From Saccharina japonica (lineage: Eukaryota > Sar > Phaeophyceae > Laminariales > Laminariaceae), in NCBI GenBank assembly GCA_008828725.1, contig MEHQ01001816.1, forward strand, positions 62,001 to 126,000: a stretch of 64,000 nt of DNA, written 5' to 3'. The notes beneath the pieces were generated by a model. The model did not search any database and was not told where the DNA came from. It saw only the letters and a list, made by a program, of their open reading frames with translations. Shown here in pieces: positions 1 through 11,800 of the stretch. A program made the position numbers and the translations under genes. The first letter of the stretch is position 1; each line of letters starts with the position of its first letter.

Positions 1-289
1 TGTAATTGAGCAGCGCTATTCAGAGCGGTTCAGCCCCACCTTGCCCCATGGGTAGGGAGGCTGGGTGCCACAACCCGCAGAACACTGGGTCCCATGCCGC
101 GCCGAGTCGTGGCCGTGGCGCAATCCCGACGCAGTTTTGGCAGCCATCTAACCAGCCTACCTGCTGACTTCCAATTTTGAATTACTATTCTGGCAGCTGA
201 TTGGCTGCCCAAATTCATGCCAGTGGCTGCTGGCTCTTTCTAAAACATCGGTGCTGAAAAGAGCCACCGAGGTTCTGCCAACCCGGGGG
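1..289. other. Unassigned sequence left of the satellite
   Basis: No exon, RNA gene or repeat that I recognise. The short open frames here have no family features. It may belong to an intron or to the 5' flank of the PMP-type gene, but nothing in the sequence decides this. Confidence 0.4.
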
Positions 290-2290
290 GGATAGGCTCC
301 CATCCACGGATCAGAAATCCCTCCATATCTCTACAACTCCGACCAACTGGGGACAAAAACGGCGATTTCCCTGGTCGACACTGCCCCGCACGGTATGGAA
401 ACCCCACCACCATCAGTTGGTCACAGATTGGCTGAGGCTCAGGGAGCCAGCGGCACCCTGGGACGATAAGTTCCCATCCCCGGTTCATAAATCCTTCCCT
501 ATATCTACAACTCCAACGACCCGGGGACGCAAACGGACATCCCCCGGATCGATACCGTCTCACAAGGTGTGGGAACCCCAATACCACGGGAACATTTACG
601 GTTGCCTGGCCCTCATAGAGCCAGCGTGCGGCGAGAGTTGCCCCTCGGGACAACGTCGAAGTCCCGCCGCACGTGGGGATGATAACGTACCATCCCCGGG
701 TCATTAATCCTTCCATACATCTACAACTCCAACAACCCGGGGACGAAAACGTACATCTCCCGGGTCGATACCGCCCCGCAAGGTGTGAAAACCCCACCAC
801 CACTGGCTGATGATTTTTCTGGGGCGCTGGAGTTCATAGAACCAGCACGCAGCGAGGGTTGCCCCTCAGGGTAACAGTGAGGTCCCGCCGCACCTGGGGA
901 TGATATGATCACATCCCCGGGTCGGAATTCCTTCCATACCTCTACAACTCCAACGACCCGGGGACGCAAACGGACATCCCCCGGATCGATACCGCCTCAC
1001 AAGGCGTGGAAACCCCAATACCACGGGAGCACTTATGGTTGCCTGGCCTGACCCTCATAGAGCCAGCGTGCGGCGAGAGTTTCCCCTCGGGGCAACGTCG
1101 AAGTCCCGCCGCACCCGGGGATGATAACGTCCCATCCCTGGGTTATAAATCGTTCCATACATCTACAACTCCAACAACCCGGGGACGAAAACGTACACCC
1201 CCCGCGTCGATACCGCCCCGCAAGGTGTGGAAACCCCAACCCCACTGGATGATTGCTGATTTTGCTGGGCGCTGGAGTTCATAGAGCCAGCACGCAGCGA
1301 GGGTTGCCTCTCGGGGGGTCAGAAATCCTTCCATAAATCTACAACTCCAACGACCCCGGGACGGAAACGGACATCCCCTGGTTCGATACCGCCTCACAAG
1401 GTGTGGAAACCCCAATACCACGGGAATATTTTCGGTTGCCTGGCCCTCATAGAGCCAGCGTGCGGCAAGAGTTGCCCCTCGGGGCAACGTCGAAGTCCCG
1501 CCGCGATCCGGGGATGATAAATTTCCTATCCCCGGGTCGTACATCCTTCCATACATCTACAAATCCAACAACCCGGGGACGAAAATAACATCTCCGGGCT
1601 CGATACCGCCCCGCAAACCCTACCACCATTGGCTGATCGCTGATTTGGCTGGGGCGCTGGAGCCGAGAGATCCAGCACGCAGCGAGGGTTACCCCACGGG
1701 GCAACGGCAAGGTCCCGCCGCTCCAGGGGATGATATGATCCCACCCCCGGGTCAGAAGTCCTTCCATACATTTACAACTCAAACGACCCGGGGACGCTGC
1801 AAACACCCCCCAGGTCGATACCGCCTCACAAGGTGTGGAAACCCCAACCCCACGGGCTAATTTTCGGTTGCCTGGCCCTCATAGAGCCAATGTGCGACGA
1901 GAGTTTCCCCCCGGGCCAACGTCGAAGCCCCACCGCACCCGGGGATGATAAAGTCCCATCCCTGGTTCAGAAATCCTTCCATACATTTACAACTCCAACA
2001 ACCCGGGGACGAAAACGGACATCCCCGGGGTCGATACCGCCCCACAAGGTCAACCCCACGGGCTGAATTACGGTTGGCTGGCTCTCATGGAGCCAGCGCG
2101 CAGCGCGAGTTGCCCCTCGGGGCAACGGCGAGGTCTCACCGCACCCGGGGATGATAACGTCGCATCCCCGGATCAGAAACCCTTGCGGACAACTACAACT
2201 CCAATATCCCGGGGACGAAAACAGACACCCCCTGGGTCGATACCGCCCTGCATGGTGGTTATTTTCCGGCTCAGAGTGGTACATCACAGC
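290..2290. repeat. Satellite of about ten ~215-bp units, alternating subtypes
   Basis: A core reading roughly CCTTCCATACATCTACAACT, followed by a CCCGGGGACGAAAACGGACAT-like stretch, recurs near 315, 490, 710, 928, 1151, 1327, 1547, 1761, 1974 and 2178. Spacing is mostly 204-223 bp, with two short units of about 175 bp. The segment after the GGTGTGGAAACCCCA-like box alternates between two forms. One reads CACGGGAA..TTCGGTTGCCTGG (near 590, 1005, 1410, 1850) and the other GGCTGAT..CTGGGGCGCTGGAG (near 800, 1245, 1625). The array is therefore largely a dimeric higher-order repeat of about 430 bp. Open frames on both strands here are by-products of the repeat. Confidence 0.9.
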
Positions 2291-2724
2291 ACACTGTTAA
2301 TGCGAGTACCATGGGAAACGCAAAGCTAGCGCCACGGGCGGAGCCGTGGCCGTACCGCTAGTATATATAAATTAATAGTGTAGATGGGGTGGATGAAACT
2401 AATTAATTAACTAAGCACTTGAGCTAGTGTGGATTAAGTAAGTTTTCGAAAGGGGGAGAACAATGCATTGGATAGCTCCTCAGTTGATCCCCACCAGACA
2501 CACACATGCTTTGACCAAAATGTGATATCATACCTATGATGCCCTTACCGTGCGTGCGCTCCTTAAGTCCACTCCATGCAAATCAAAGACCGGACGTCCC
2601 TCGAGTCCCTGTCAACCTTAGGGAAAACTGAAAAATGCTGGCGGCGTGGTGTTGCTTGCGTTTGTTTGTGTGTGAGCTATGAATCGCAATGTCTACCGTA
2701 TGACTTCCCCATACCTACCCGCAG
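2291..2724. other. Non-coding spacer with a small hairpin near 2326-2362
   Basis: No exon is recognised. At about 2326-2362 there is a hairpin: GCTAGCG and CGCTAG flank CCACGG and CCGTGG, with a GC-rich loop. An AT-rich tract follows. The sequence leads into a pyrimidine-rich stretch and the CAG acceptor at 2722-2724. Confidence 0.4.
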
Positions 2725-2805
2725 GTGCGTTCAATGCTGAATTTTCCGAGGTCTCCATGAAGGGCACTACCTTCTTTAGTAACAACAACGCGGACAGATA
2801 CGGAG
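2725..2805 (+). CDS. PMP-type gene, rung exon a
   Basis: An 81-bp exon after the acceptor ACCTACCCGCAG, reading G-AFNAEFSEVSMKGTTFFSN..ADRYG-G. It begins with two bases and ends with one base of a split glycine codon, so both boundaries are phase 1. The TTFFSNN segment is the FxxN half of a PMP repeat. The donor, GTGATC, is weak; this is the least secure splice site of the set. Confidence 0.6.
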
Positions 2806-5800
2806 GTGATCTTGATTGGGGGCGGTGTGTTGACGGTACCATACTCCTCCTGTGAATAGCTACGGTAGAGATCAGTCTACGGTTTGAAGTGGTCTAGGTC
2901 TGAGTATCGTAAATGATATACTTAGTATACATAAAATACTGCACAGCAACAAAGCGTCTTCCGCGTTCCGTTATTGGTGCACCGCACGGCTCCGTGGCCA
3001 GTGTTTGAGGGGTGCCTCACTTCTGTCGGAAATATGTATGTGCTCAGGGTTAGGTATAGTAGGAGTAACCCTGCGCAATCATTTCGTTCGTAAGAACATT
3101 ATTAGCATCGTCACCGATCACCCACACCCATAAACAACAGTACGAGTACGCATTGAAGTTTCACAGCGTTGCCCCACCATCACTTCGTCACGTTTCTTTA
3201 TATCACAGTTAATGCTTCTCGTTGGTCGAGGCTCAACAGTTTGGTTAATAGTAGGTCGGGGTGATATTACATGTCACTGCCATTGCTGAAAGCCTTGGGC
3301 ACGTGAGAATGCTATTTGACCCTCATTTGGCAATGAATTTGCGCTACAGTAGCTGTAATTGGCTGTCACGCTTGTTTTTTGTTGTTGTCCTCGCGCTGGA
3401 TGAATACTGTTCAGGTGTCCTGGGCTTGTTGGAAGCATAGCTATTAAACTCTAGTATATGTGTACACAGTAGTGGCTGACGCAGCCTCTGCAACTGACGG
3501 GTTAAGAGTTCTCTTCGTAAAAAAGTTGCGATAATTAGCTGCCTGCCATTGGTGGCGGGCCGGGCACATGGATCTTTTTTTTCGAGTTTGCGTCAACTAA
3601 GTGCGCATGGTAAATGATGCATTTGCCTGGTTTCCAAACGCAGTGTTTCGGGCAAATAAATACGCCAAAACGTTCCCGATCAATATGTCGTTCGCAGCTC
3701 TCTTACTGTAACTGCCACCTGGCACCGTTCAACTTCGGTACTGATATTGCTCGGTTTGCGCAGAGAAGAACCACTCCGTGTGAAGAGCAATGGAATTGAC
3801 TCGGTGATGTTTTTTTGTCGTTTTGAAACTTGCCCGGAATGTAAGTCGTTTCCTTGGCCTCCGCCAAGCCTCGCAGCAAGAAACTGAATACCATGTACTT
3901 GTATATATGATTGTGTTTTTGTGGGCGATCCTTGGTTATGGCGTTGAACATGTGGGTGAAAAGTGCGTACGTGCGTGCATGCACTTGTAACGCCCAGTTC
4001 ATGTCAGTTGTACGCCAGACGTATACGCCAGACGTAATTTGCCACACTCAACCAATTTCACATGATGAGGGGTAGATACAATACATGATTGGAGAAGTAC
4101 TCAAGCCGTTCGGTTGTTTAGATGGAAAATCTCTGAGAACCGGAACGAGAGCTTAGGAAGTATTGTATCATGGCCACATTCACTTTCCAACAGGTGCCGT
4201 GCATGCTTCCTACTCGGTGGTCTACATGGAGGGTACCAGCAACATCGTCAACAACTCGGCCTATTATACTGGAGGTAAGCCCCATTACAGTAGATCACGG
4301 TACATACAGTTTCGGCGATATCCTTCGAAAGCGGTCAAGCAGCAAGCGAGTACGTGGTACCCTTTGAATGGCCTGAACGGGCGCGGTGCATGCACCCAGC
4401 AGGTAGGCTACTACAGTATACCTACCAGTAGCATTGGGTGTCCATACACCACTCGTCGCTGTGCATCGTCCACGATGCATGATGCATGATGACTCCATCG
4501 CCGCCCCACTGACGCAGAATGCAGTGGAAATATATTAAGGACTAACTACAGTACTAGCCGCGATAATGGCTCGACAGCATTGTCACCGGCCAGTACAAAC
4601 CACCACAAGTTTGCAAATGATATTTACGTTTGCTCCTCGCGGTGTATCTGCATTTTTGGCCGGCTACCGTACTCGTAAAATGAGGTGAAATGCAGGGGTC
4701 GTTACATTGAATGCAGTAGAGAAAATATATCCCAGCACGTGATTCGCTGCGGAGTATGTTGCATATCTGATCCCCATCCTTCCTCGGCATTCGGTCATCA
4801 TTTCGCAGCATCGTTTCCCCACTAGCTGGACCTCTTGAGGTATAAATATCGGTAGTGTTTTCTGCGCAAGCACTTAACGGCGGCGGGGGATTTTTGCCTT
4901 CTTGGTGGATTAGGGCACAACTCGTTAGAAGGGTTTCCAATATAAGACCAAAGTGGAGCCACTCATTTGCGACAGTCTAGGGTAAGTATAGTGCACCTTC
5001 TTAGTTAACGGCTACCGTGCTCTGGGGTACGGTCCCTCTCGACCGTATCGGACCAATGTTTGTGAATAGCTCAATGCCATCACTGAGATTAGCCCACCCG
5101 GTTCTCACATAAACCAAACGGTGTGACAGAGAGCGAAAGAGGCCGTGGCGGTAATTAGTAACGGTTTATCATTGTACAGTACTGTGCTCTGCTGTGCTTG
5201 ATAATAGTTTACCGGGCCGCTGGGCGTTTTGCAGCATACCATGTACCTGGCGACAACAGTGGAGCAGGCCAAATGTAACGAATATTTGTTTGTGCATGTG
5301 TCCGCGCCTGATCACACAGTCCGACGAAGGTTTCAAAACGTGTGCAGCCGTAACACCCAGGTCATGCAAAACATGTGCAGGGCATCGCAGTTATCCAGCA
5401 CAATCTCCACCCGCCACTCCCGGGTGGACGGTACGTATGGCTAGGCAATTTACTTGACCATCGAGCTATTTGTTTTCCAAGCGAGCTACCCCTAACCATG
5501 CATGGCTGCCTATACATTTCCGTTGCCTCTACCCTCCCCTACGCACAGGGGGCATTAATATTGACACTGCAGGGTTCTACGTGAATGGCAGCACCAACTT
5601 TTCCGACAACTCTGTCTCCAGTTTGGGAGCTGGGGGTAAGGAAGGTCACGATATACTCGTGCTTATGCGTATAAATACTTCGTATCTAAGTTGTGGTGGT
5701 TGCCGCTTATGTATTGAACTTGCGTCATACATGTTGGACACGAACAGGCAGTCTTGTACTAATTATTTGACTGTTTATGCACCGCACAACTCGTCCGCGA

Positions 5801-8800
5801 ACATGAAAACCTAAGAGATAGGAGTACATATATGAGAACCCACCCTCACCATCCCGAATATGGAAAGCATTGCATTGCAAGGGGTGAAGTTGGCATCCGA
5901 TCTGTGATAACTGTTTCGTGCGGAATGTCGTCAACGACCAGAACAAACAAACACGTCTTCAAAGTGGTCGAGTTGAAATCGTCCCGCCATGTACCCGCCC
6001 AATGGCAGCAATTGAGGTACCGAGATGAAGAATCATGCATCATGTGTTGGCGAGACATTCGCATGTGGCTTGTGACGCGATTGTTCAGTCACATAAAATA
6101 GCTTGCAAAAGAGGCAAGCAGTCAGCCGGCGTCGCGCGTCTGGTACAGCATTAGTTTCGACTCCGCAGAGCCGATGAAAGCAATGGCGCTCCAAGACCAG
6201 TTGTGTTGAGTTTTGGCGGTATCGAAGACGAGACGATGCGGGAGAGGGTGAGGGTAGTTAGAGAGATCGATCGATCACAGCTCAACAATAATATAATACC
6301 GAAGACAAGACCGTAAGAAACATTGCACCACGATAAAATACCAAACGGGCTGACAGGGTTTCACCGCATGCAGCCGTCAGAACCAGTCCGACGATATGAC
6401 CACCTTGCACTACTTATTCACGCAACCGCCCATTGAACGTACGCATACAATAGCGCATTGCACCGCTTGCAGTGCCCTACGAAGTATATCAGACAACTAT
6501 GTCACCGACAGCGAACCGATAGGCTAGTACACTGACTGCGGAGGTGTTCGGGAAATAAGTACTGTAGTTATTCTCAGTAGTATTGTAAACATATTCAGGC
6601 CATGTTTTGACTGAAGTGTGTAATGCAATGCAACACACTTCCGCCATTTTTCGCGATAACGCTACAGTACCACGGTCACGTCTCCAGCAGCCGCTTCTCG
6701 GTTGGCGGATTCCCGCCTCCGGGTCACACTCCCTTTTACCTGGACATTGTTGTGGACCTCTTCAAATCACACTGTTTAATACTGCAAAGTACACTGTGGC
6801 TGGGGGGTCCTGAACGGATGGCGTATTAAGTTACCTTTAAGAGGGAAGGTTCGCCAATGACATGTTTGGTTTTTTGTTTCGTGTTGCGGCCCATTCCAAC
6901 CACGCGATGAATCTGATGTGCATGGGCAAGTAAAGTAGCCTAACTGCGGTTGCCCAAATCCAAGCAGTTACGAACGTACGAAAACCGGCACACCGCTCCT
7001 ACGTGGTTGGCCCCGTGGTGTAGCACATTGCATATTCAACAAGATAGGCACATTCTACTCGTTGTTCTTCTGGCGTTCTTCTTCGAGGGGCAGGGTGCGC
7101 GGCAGCCTGTGGAGAAATTGAAAGCATCGAAGCCGACCTCGTTCGTCGTATCGGAGCGAACACGCGCACTAAGAGTAGTGGCGCTGCAACGGTGCCCGGC
7201 CGGTACTACTGCCCGTTCCAGGCGAACGTAAAAAACGACATAAATCAAGAAAGCAAAAGCCGTGCCTTGGCCTTGTGCGAACTCAATAATTGAGTCATGT
7301 GTCCACGTTTTAGCGAGGATTGGCGTTGTCGCACCCAATGCACATCCTAACTAAGATATTTAACTTTCAAGGTAGAGGCTGGGGTATTTATCGGAAGTGT
7401 TGTGAGGCCCCTGGTATCAATCAGCGGTGGGCTGATTGGTGCATAGGCGAATGCGCTAAGCACCACGTAACACCCGCCAAACAAACGGGAAGTAGTCCGG
7501 CTGGTCGCCTCTTTCGCGTAACTCTTGATAAGAGTCCTGTACTTTCACGGATGGCTTCCATTTTATCTTTCTCGTAGCGTTTTCGTTCCGGTGAAGCGCT
7601 TGCAAGAGGCACCGTTTGCAACAACTGTAGGTAGGACACACCATCAACAGACGACATCTACAGTAAATATCAACCGGTCTTTCGTACTGGGTCCAACCGG
7701 CGTCTCAATATTTTGAACCACAAATCCGAAGATGGACCAGAGTATTATCTCTTGAGCCTTGCACCCTTGACATCCTATTGCCTGTCCGCAGGTGCCATTT
7801 CGTCCGTGAGTGGGGAGGTGTTCATCAACGGCAACACGTATTTTTCCCGCAACTCAGGCGGAAGCGACGGTGAGAAAAGGGACGGAATACACACACTTCA
7901 AGTATAAACCTTCCGTCCAGCTCTACTACTGCTGGTGGAGATCCTTGAACAACCCTATTGCCGAATACCGTTGCATACTGCATCACTACCTACAATAAGC
8001 CCTATACCACCTCGTACGGTTCTTGATTCGTTCGGGCGACCTGCCGTATCCAGATTATGGCCATCCGCCATGGGGGCGGAGAAACCTTCTATATTCCCTA
8101 GTACAACGTATACGGTAGAGGGGTCACCTAAAAGTAATATTATTTCAGCCGCCCAGAGGAACTTTGCCGAGTGACTGCCCCATTTATTTGTAGTCTTCAA
8201 CGTGTATGCCTTTGTTATTTGTGGTTTCGCGATATGCACCGACATACAGTAATACATAATAAACTATGCCCTTTTAATTGAGGTACAAAGCCACTCTCCC
8301 AAGTGTAATTGAGGTAGCCCCCCTAGCGTAGCAGCAGTCCTAGTACAACGTACCAGGTATACGTTAGAGGCTGAAGTTGCTGAACGATGAGGAGGTGCCT
8401 TCTGTGCGAGAGTGGAGAATGACCAACATCGTTGCGGTTTATAATAATGGTATGCATTAAACGGCTAGACATCAGCTACATGTGGAAGGGGGGGGAGATG
8501 AATGCGAGTGAGTAATACGGATTTCAAACCGGAACAGGAATCTGAGCTGGTGTCGCAGAATAAACGCCAGGACTTCCCCGTTTGGTTTGTGGTTTAGCGT
8601 TTGGGGATTGATAAGGCTAGGACACCGCGTACCTTCGCCCAAACTCACGAGTCTAGTGTTCCAGGCCGTTATGTACACTGCAACAAGCTCTTGGGTAACA
8701 ACGAACGTGTTTTGATTCCATTGCCTGCTCGCAGGTGGTGCTATACAGGCGGCATTCACAGATGTTCGCATCAACGGCAACGCCGCTTTCGTTCAAAACT

Positions 8801-11800
8801 CAGCCACGACTGGAGGTGAGAAAGGCCACAGCATGTGCTCGTTTTACGCCGTTGGTTCAAGTCTTTGTTGGGCGGGCAGACAACCAACACGACCGATATG
8901 TTTCACTTGGTTTTCGGACAGCTAGAGCTCCTCGCAACCAACAATGGCCTGCTAAATTGGAAAAGGCTCCTGGTGGGGTGTGTGAGGACGTCGTTTGTAC
9001 TAGACAGCAGCCGTCGGGAGCCAGAAACGACTCACAATTTTTTCGTGAACTCGAAGTGGCGAGCCATCGAACGCGAAAAAACTAGCACCATTGCAAAATA
9101 TACTAGTTCAGATGCGGGAGTCGACAGTACCATGGATACGTACATTCATCACCAATGGTCATTTGGGGTTATACCCCCTGGTTTTCCGGCCATTCGGGGG
9201 TATAGGCAAAATAATCCCGCGGAACGTGCTCCCGCGGGCCCAAACACTCCTCAAACCCAATGCCGAAGCCCTGGCGATATGCCCGAAGCGCATGCCAAGC
9301 ACGCCCACAACTTTTGTTTTTTTTCGGGCACGTTTTTGGGCCTAACGGGACAGCGGCGCATGAGGGGGCAAACGAAGCCCCCCCCTTGACCACATCTTGG
9401 GGGGGGGTTACCCCACGTATTTAGTAAAGTTATCTACTCCCCCCAATTGACAACTTGCTTCACCCCGTGTGACCGAAACCATACCCCCTTTTGATCACCT
9501 GTGACAGCCTCAAAAACGGCTATAGTGTACGTATCCACGTCACTGCCCAATAGCCCGAATAGACCACGGGGCGGAACATCCAGAACTTGCGAGTAGTCGG
9601 GATCGTTTGTCCCCCAAGAAATATCGGCACAACTATATACAAATCAAATCTGAATAGACGATATGAAGAGATCGGCTCTTCTGAGAACCATGATGGTGAT
9701 GGGAGAATCAGAATGCATACGTGTATGCTCGGCGTATGGGTCGTGGGTTGCTGAGCCCTTGGTGCTCGGTGCTTGGTTGCTGGGTGATCCTGGTGATCCG
9801 TGCTCAAACACACTGCTGTCGGGGAGGAACACGATGGGGGACTGAAAGAATGACGCGTGTGTCGAGGCTCGGTCTCTGCGGAGAGAAATGGCAGAGGTGG
9901 CACCGAAGTGTCTGTGAAGATCACTTGTCTGTGTAGAAGAAGAAAAGTCATGGTTTGAAAAGGCGCTTATTTGGCCATAGTGGAAAGAAGATTGACCTCA
10001 GGGAGATCAATGGAAAAGGAAGAGAAGAGAAGAAGACAGAAGAGGAGTAGAGTAGAGTAGAGTAGAGTGATCGAGGTGGGCGGTGCCTGCACCTGATCAT
10101 CTCGGTCCAACGCCCATGCTACGGACAGTTACATTCTACCGTAGTGTGTACCGTTCCCTGCAATGCTCTCTACAACGTTATAGTAACGTTCTAGCAACGT
10201 TCTCAGCATCGTTCTTGATGAAGATACTTTGGGCAAACAATGCGGCGCACTAGGAGTAAGACAAGCTCGTATCTATCCGCATAATATATATATTGCAATA
10301 ACCCGAATATATAGACTAAGATGCTCATATACTCGTATCAGTGCGTAGTGACTGCACATCACAATAGATACGTATGGATCTCAACGTCCATATGCTAACA
10401 GGGACAGGAGGAAAGCAACTATCGAGAAGACTAACGACCGTTCGTTGCATCTGATGTTGCTCGTGTCCCAAAGACCCCTTCCGTCCGCCAACCCAACACC
10501 GAGCATCCATGACCCACAGCACCCAGCAACCAAGCACCAAGCACCAAGGGCTCAGCAACCCACGACCCATACGCCGAGCATACACGTATGCATTCTGACT
10601 CTCCAATCACCATCATGGTTCTCAGAAGAGCCGATCTCTTCATATCGTCTATTCAGATTTGATTTGTATATAGTTGTGCCGATATTTCTTGGGAGACAAA
10701 CGATCCCGACTACTCGCAAGTTCTGGATGTTCCGCTCTGTGGTCTATTCGGGCTATTGGGCAGTGACGTGGATACTTACACTGTAGTCGTTTTTGAGGCT
10801 GTCACAGGTGGTCAAAAGGGGGTATAGTTTCGGTCAAACGGGGTGAAAAAAGTGGTCAATTGGGGGGAGTAGATAACTTTAGTAGGTACGTGGGGTTATT
10901 CCCCCCCAAGATGTGGTCAAAGGGGGGGCTTCGTTTGCCCCCTCATGCGCCGCTGTCCCGTTAGGCCCAAAAACGTGCCCGAAAAAAACAAAAGTTGTGT
11001 GCGTGCTTGGCATGCGCTTCGGAAACCTCGCCAGGGCCTCGGCATTGCGTTTGAGGCGTGTTTGAGCCCGCGGGAGCACGTTCCGCGGGCGCATTTTGCC
11101 TATACCCCCAAACGGCCGGAACACCAGGGAGTATACCCCCAAAATACCATTTCCCTATTCATTTGGGGGCATACCCCTTGGATTTTCGGCCATTGGGGGA
11201 TATAGGCAAACGCGCCCGCGGCGGGCGCTCCCGTGTGCCCAAACACGCCTCAAATGAAATCCCAACGCCCTGGCGAGATGCCTGAAGCCCATGCCAAGCA
11301 CGCAAACAACGTGTGGTTCTTTTTCGGTCATATTAACGAAGACAGCGAATAAAACAATTTGGAAAATAAAATCCAATTTGGATATGATTTCGCAAAAAAA
11401 AACTGGTTTGCGTCCTATGGGGAATAGTGAATTGTTGTTCAAATATTTGTGTACTGTAGTATTCTTGTACGCTTTCACCGGTCTTTTAAAGTAAGTATTG
11501 GATTAGTTGAGGCCTCCTAGGGGGGGCCTCACCCGGCATAAATCACCCCCGTACTGGGTGTACACTCAGAGCGGTGGCGACCCCGGCCGTTAAAGACTAC
11601 AAACGCAGAAACTGCTGTTAATTACCTGTTAGCTGGGCGGGTGGGATGGTCAGAATTGTTTATCAAAAGCCTCGATGGTTTGGCTTTTGGGCGCCTTGGA
11701 AGAGAATGATCTCATGTGCTACATCATGACCCAGTAGTTTCGGTTTCTACTAGTGGAACCACATCCCTACGACCACGCCGTTCCATTTGGTTGACTCCCG

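Noticed and set aside
240-1806. Overlapping frames on both strands in the satellite
   Set aside because: They repeat with the ~215-bp unit, have no start context or family features, and change frame between units.
6607-6829. Frame containing ITLFNTAKYTVAGGS considered as another PMP rung
   Set aside because: No acceptor/donor pair of matching phase, and the GGAI/FxxN pattern is absent.
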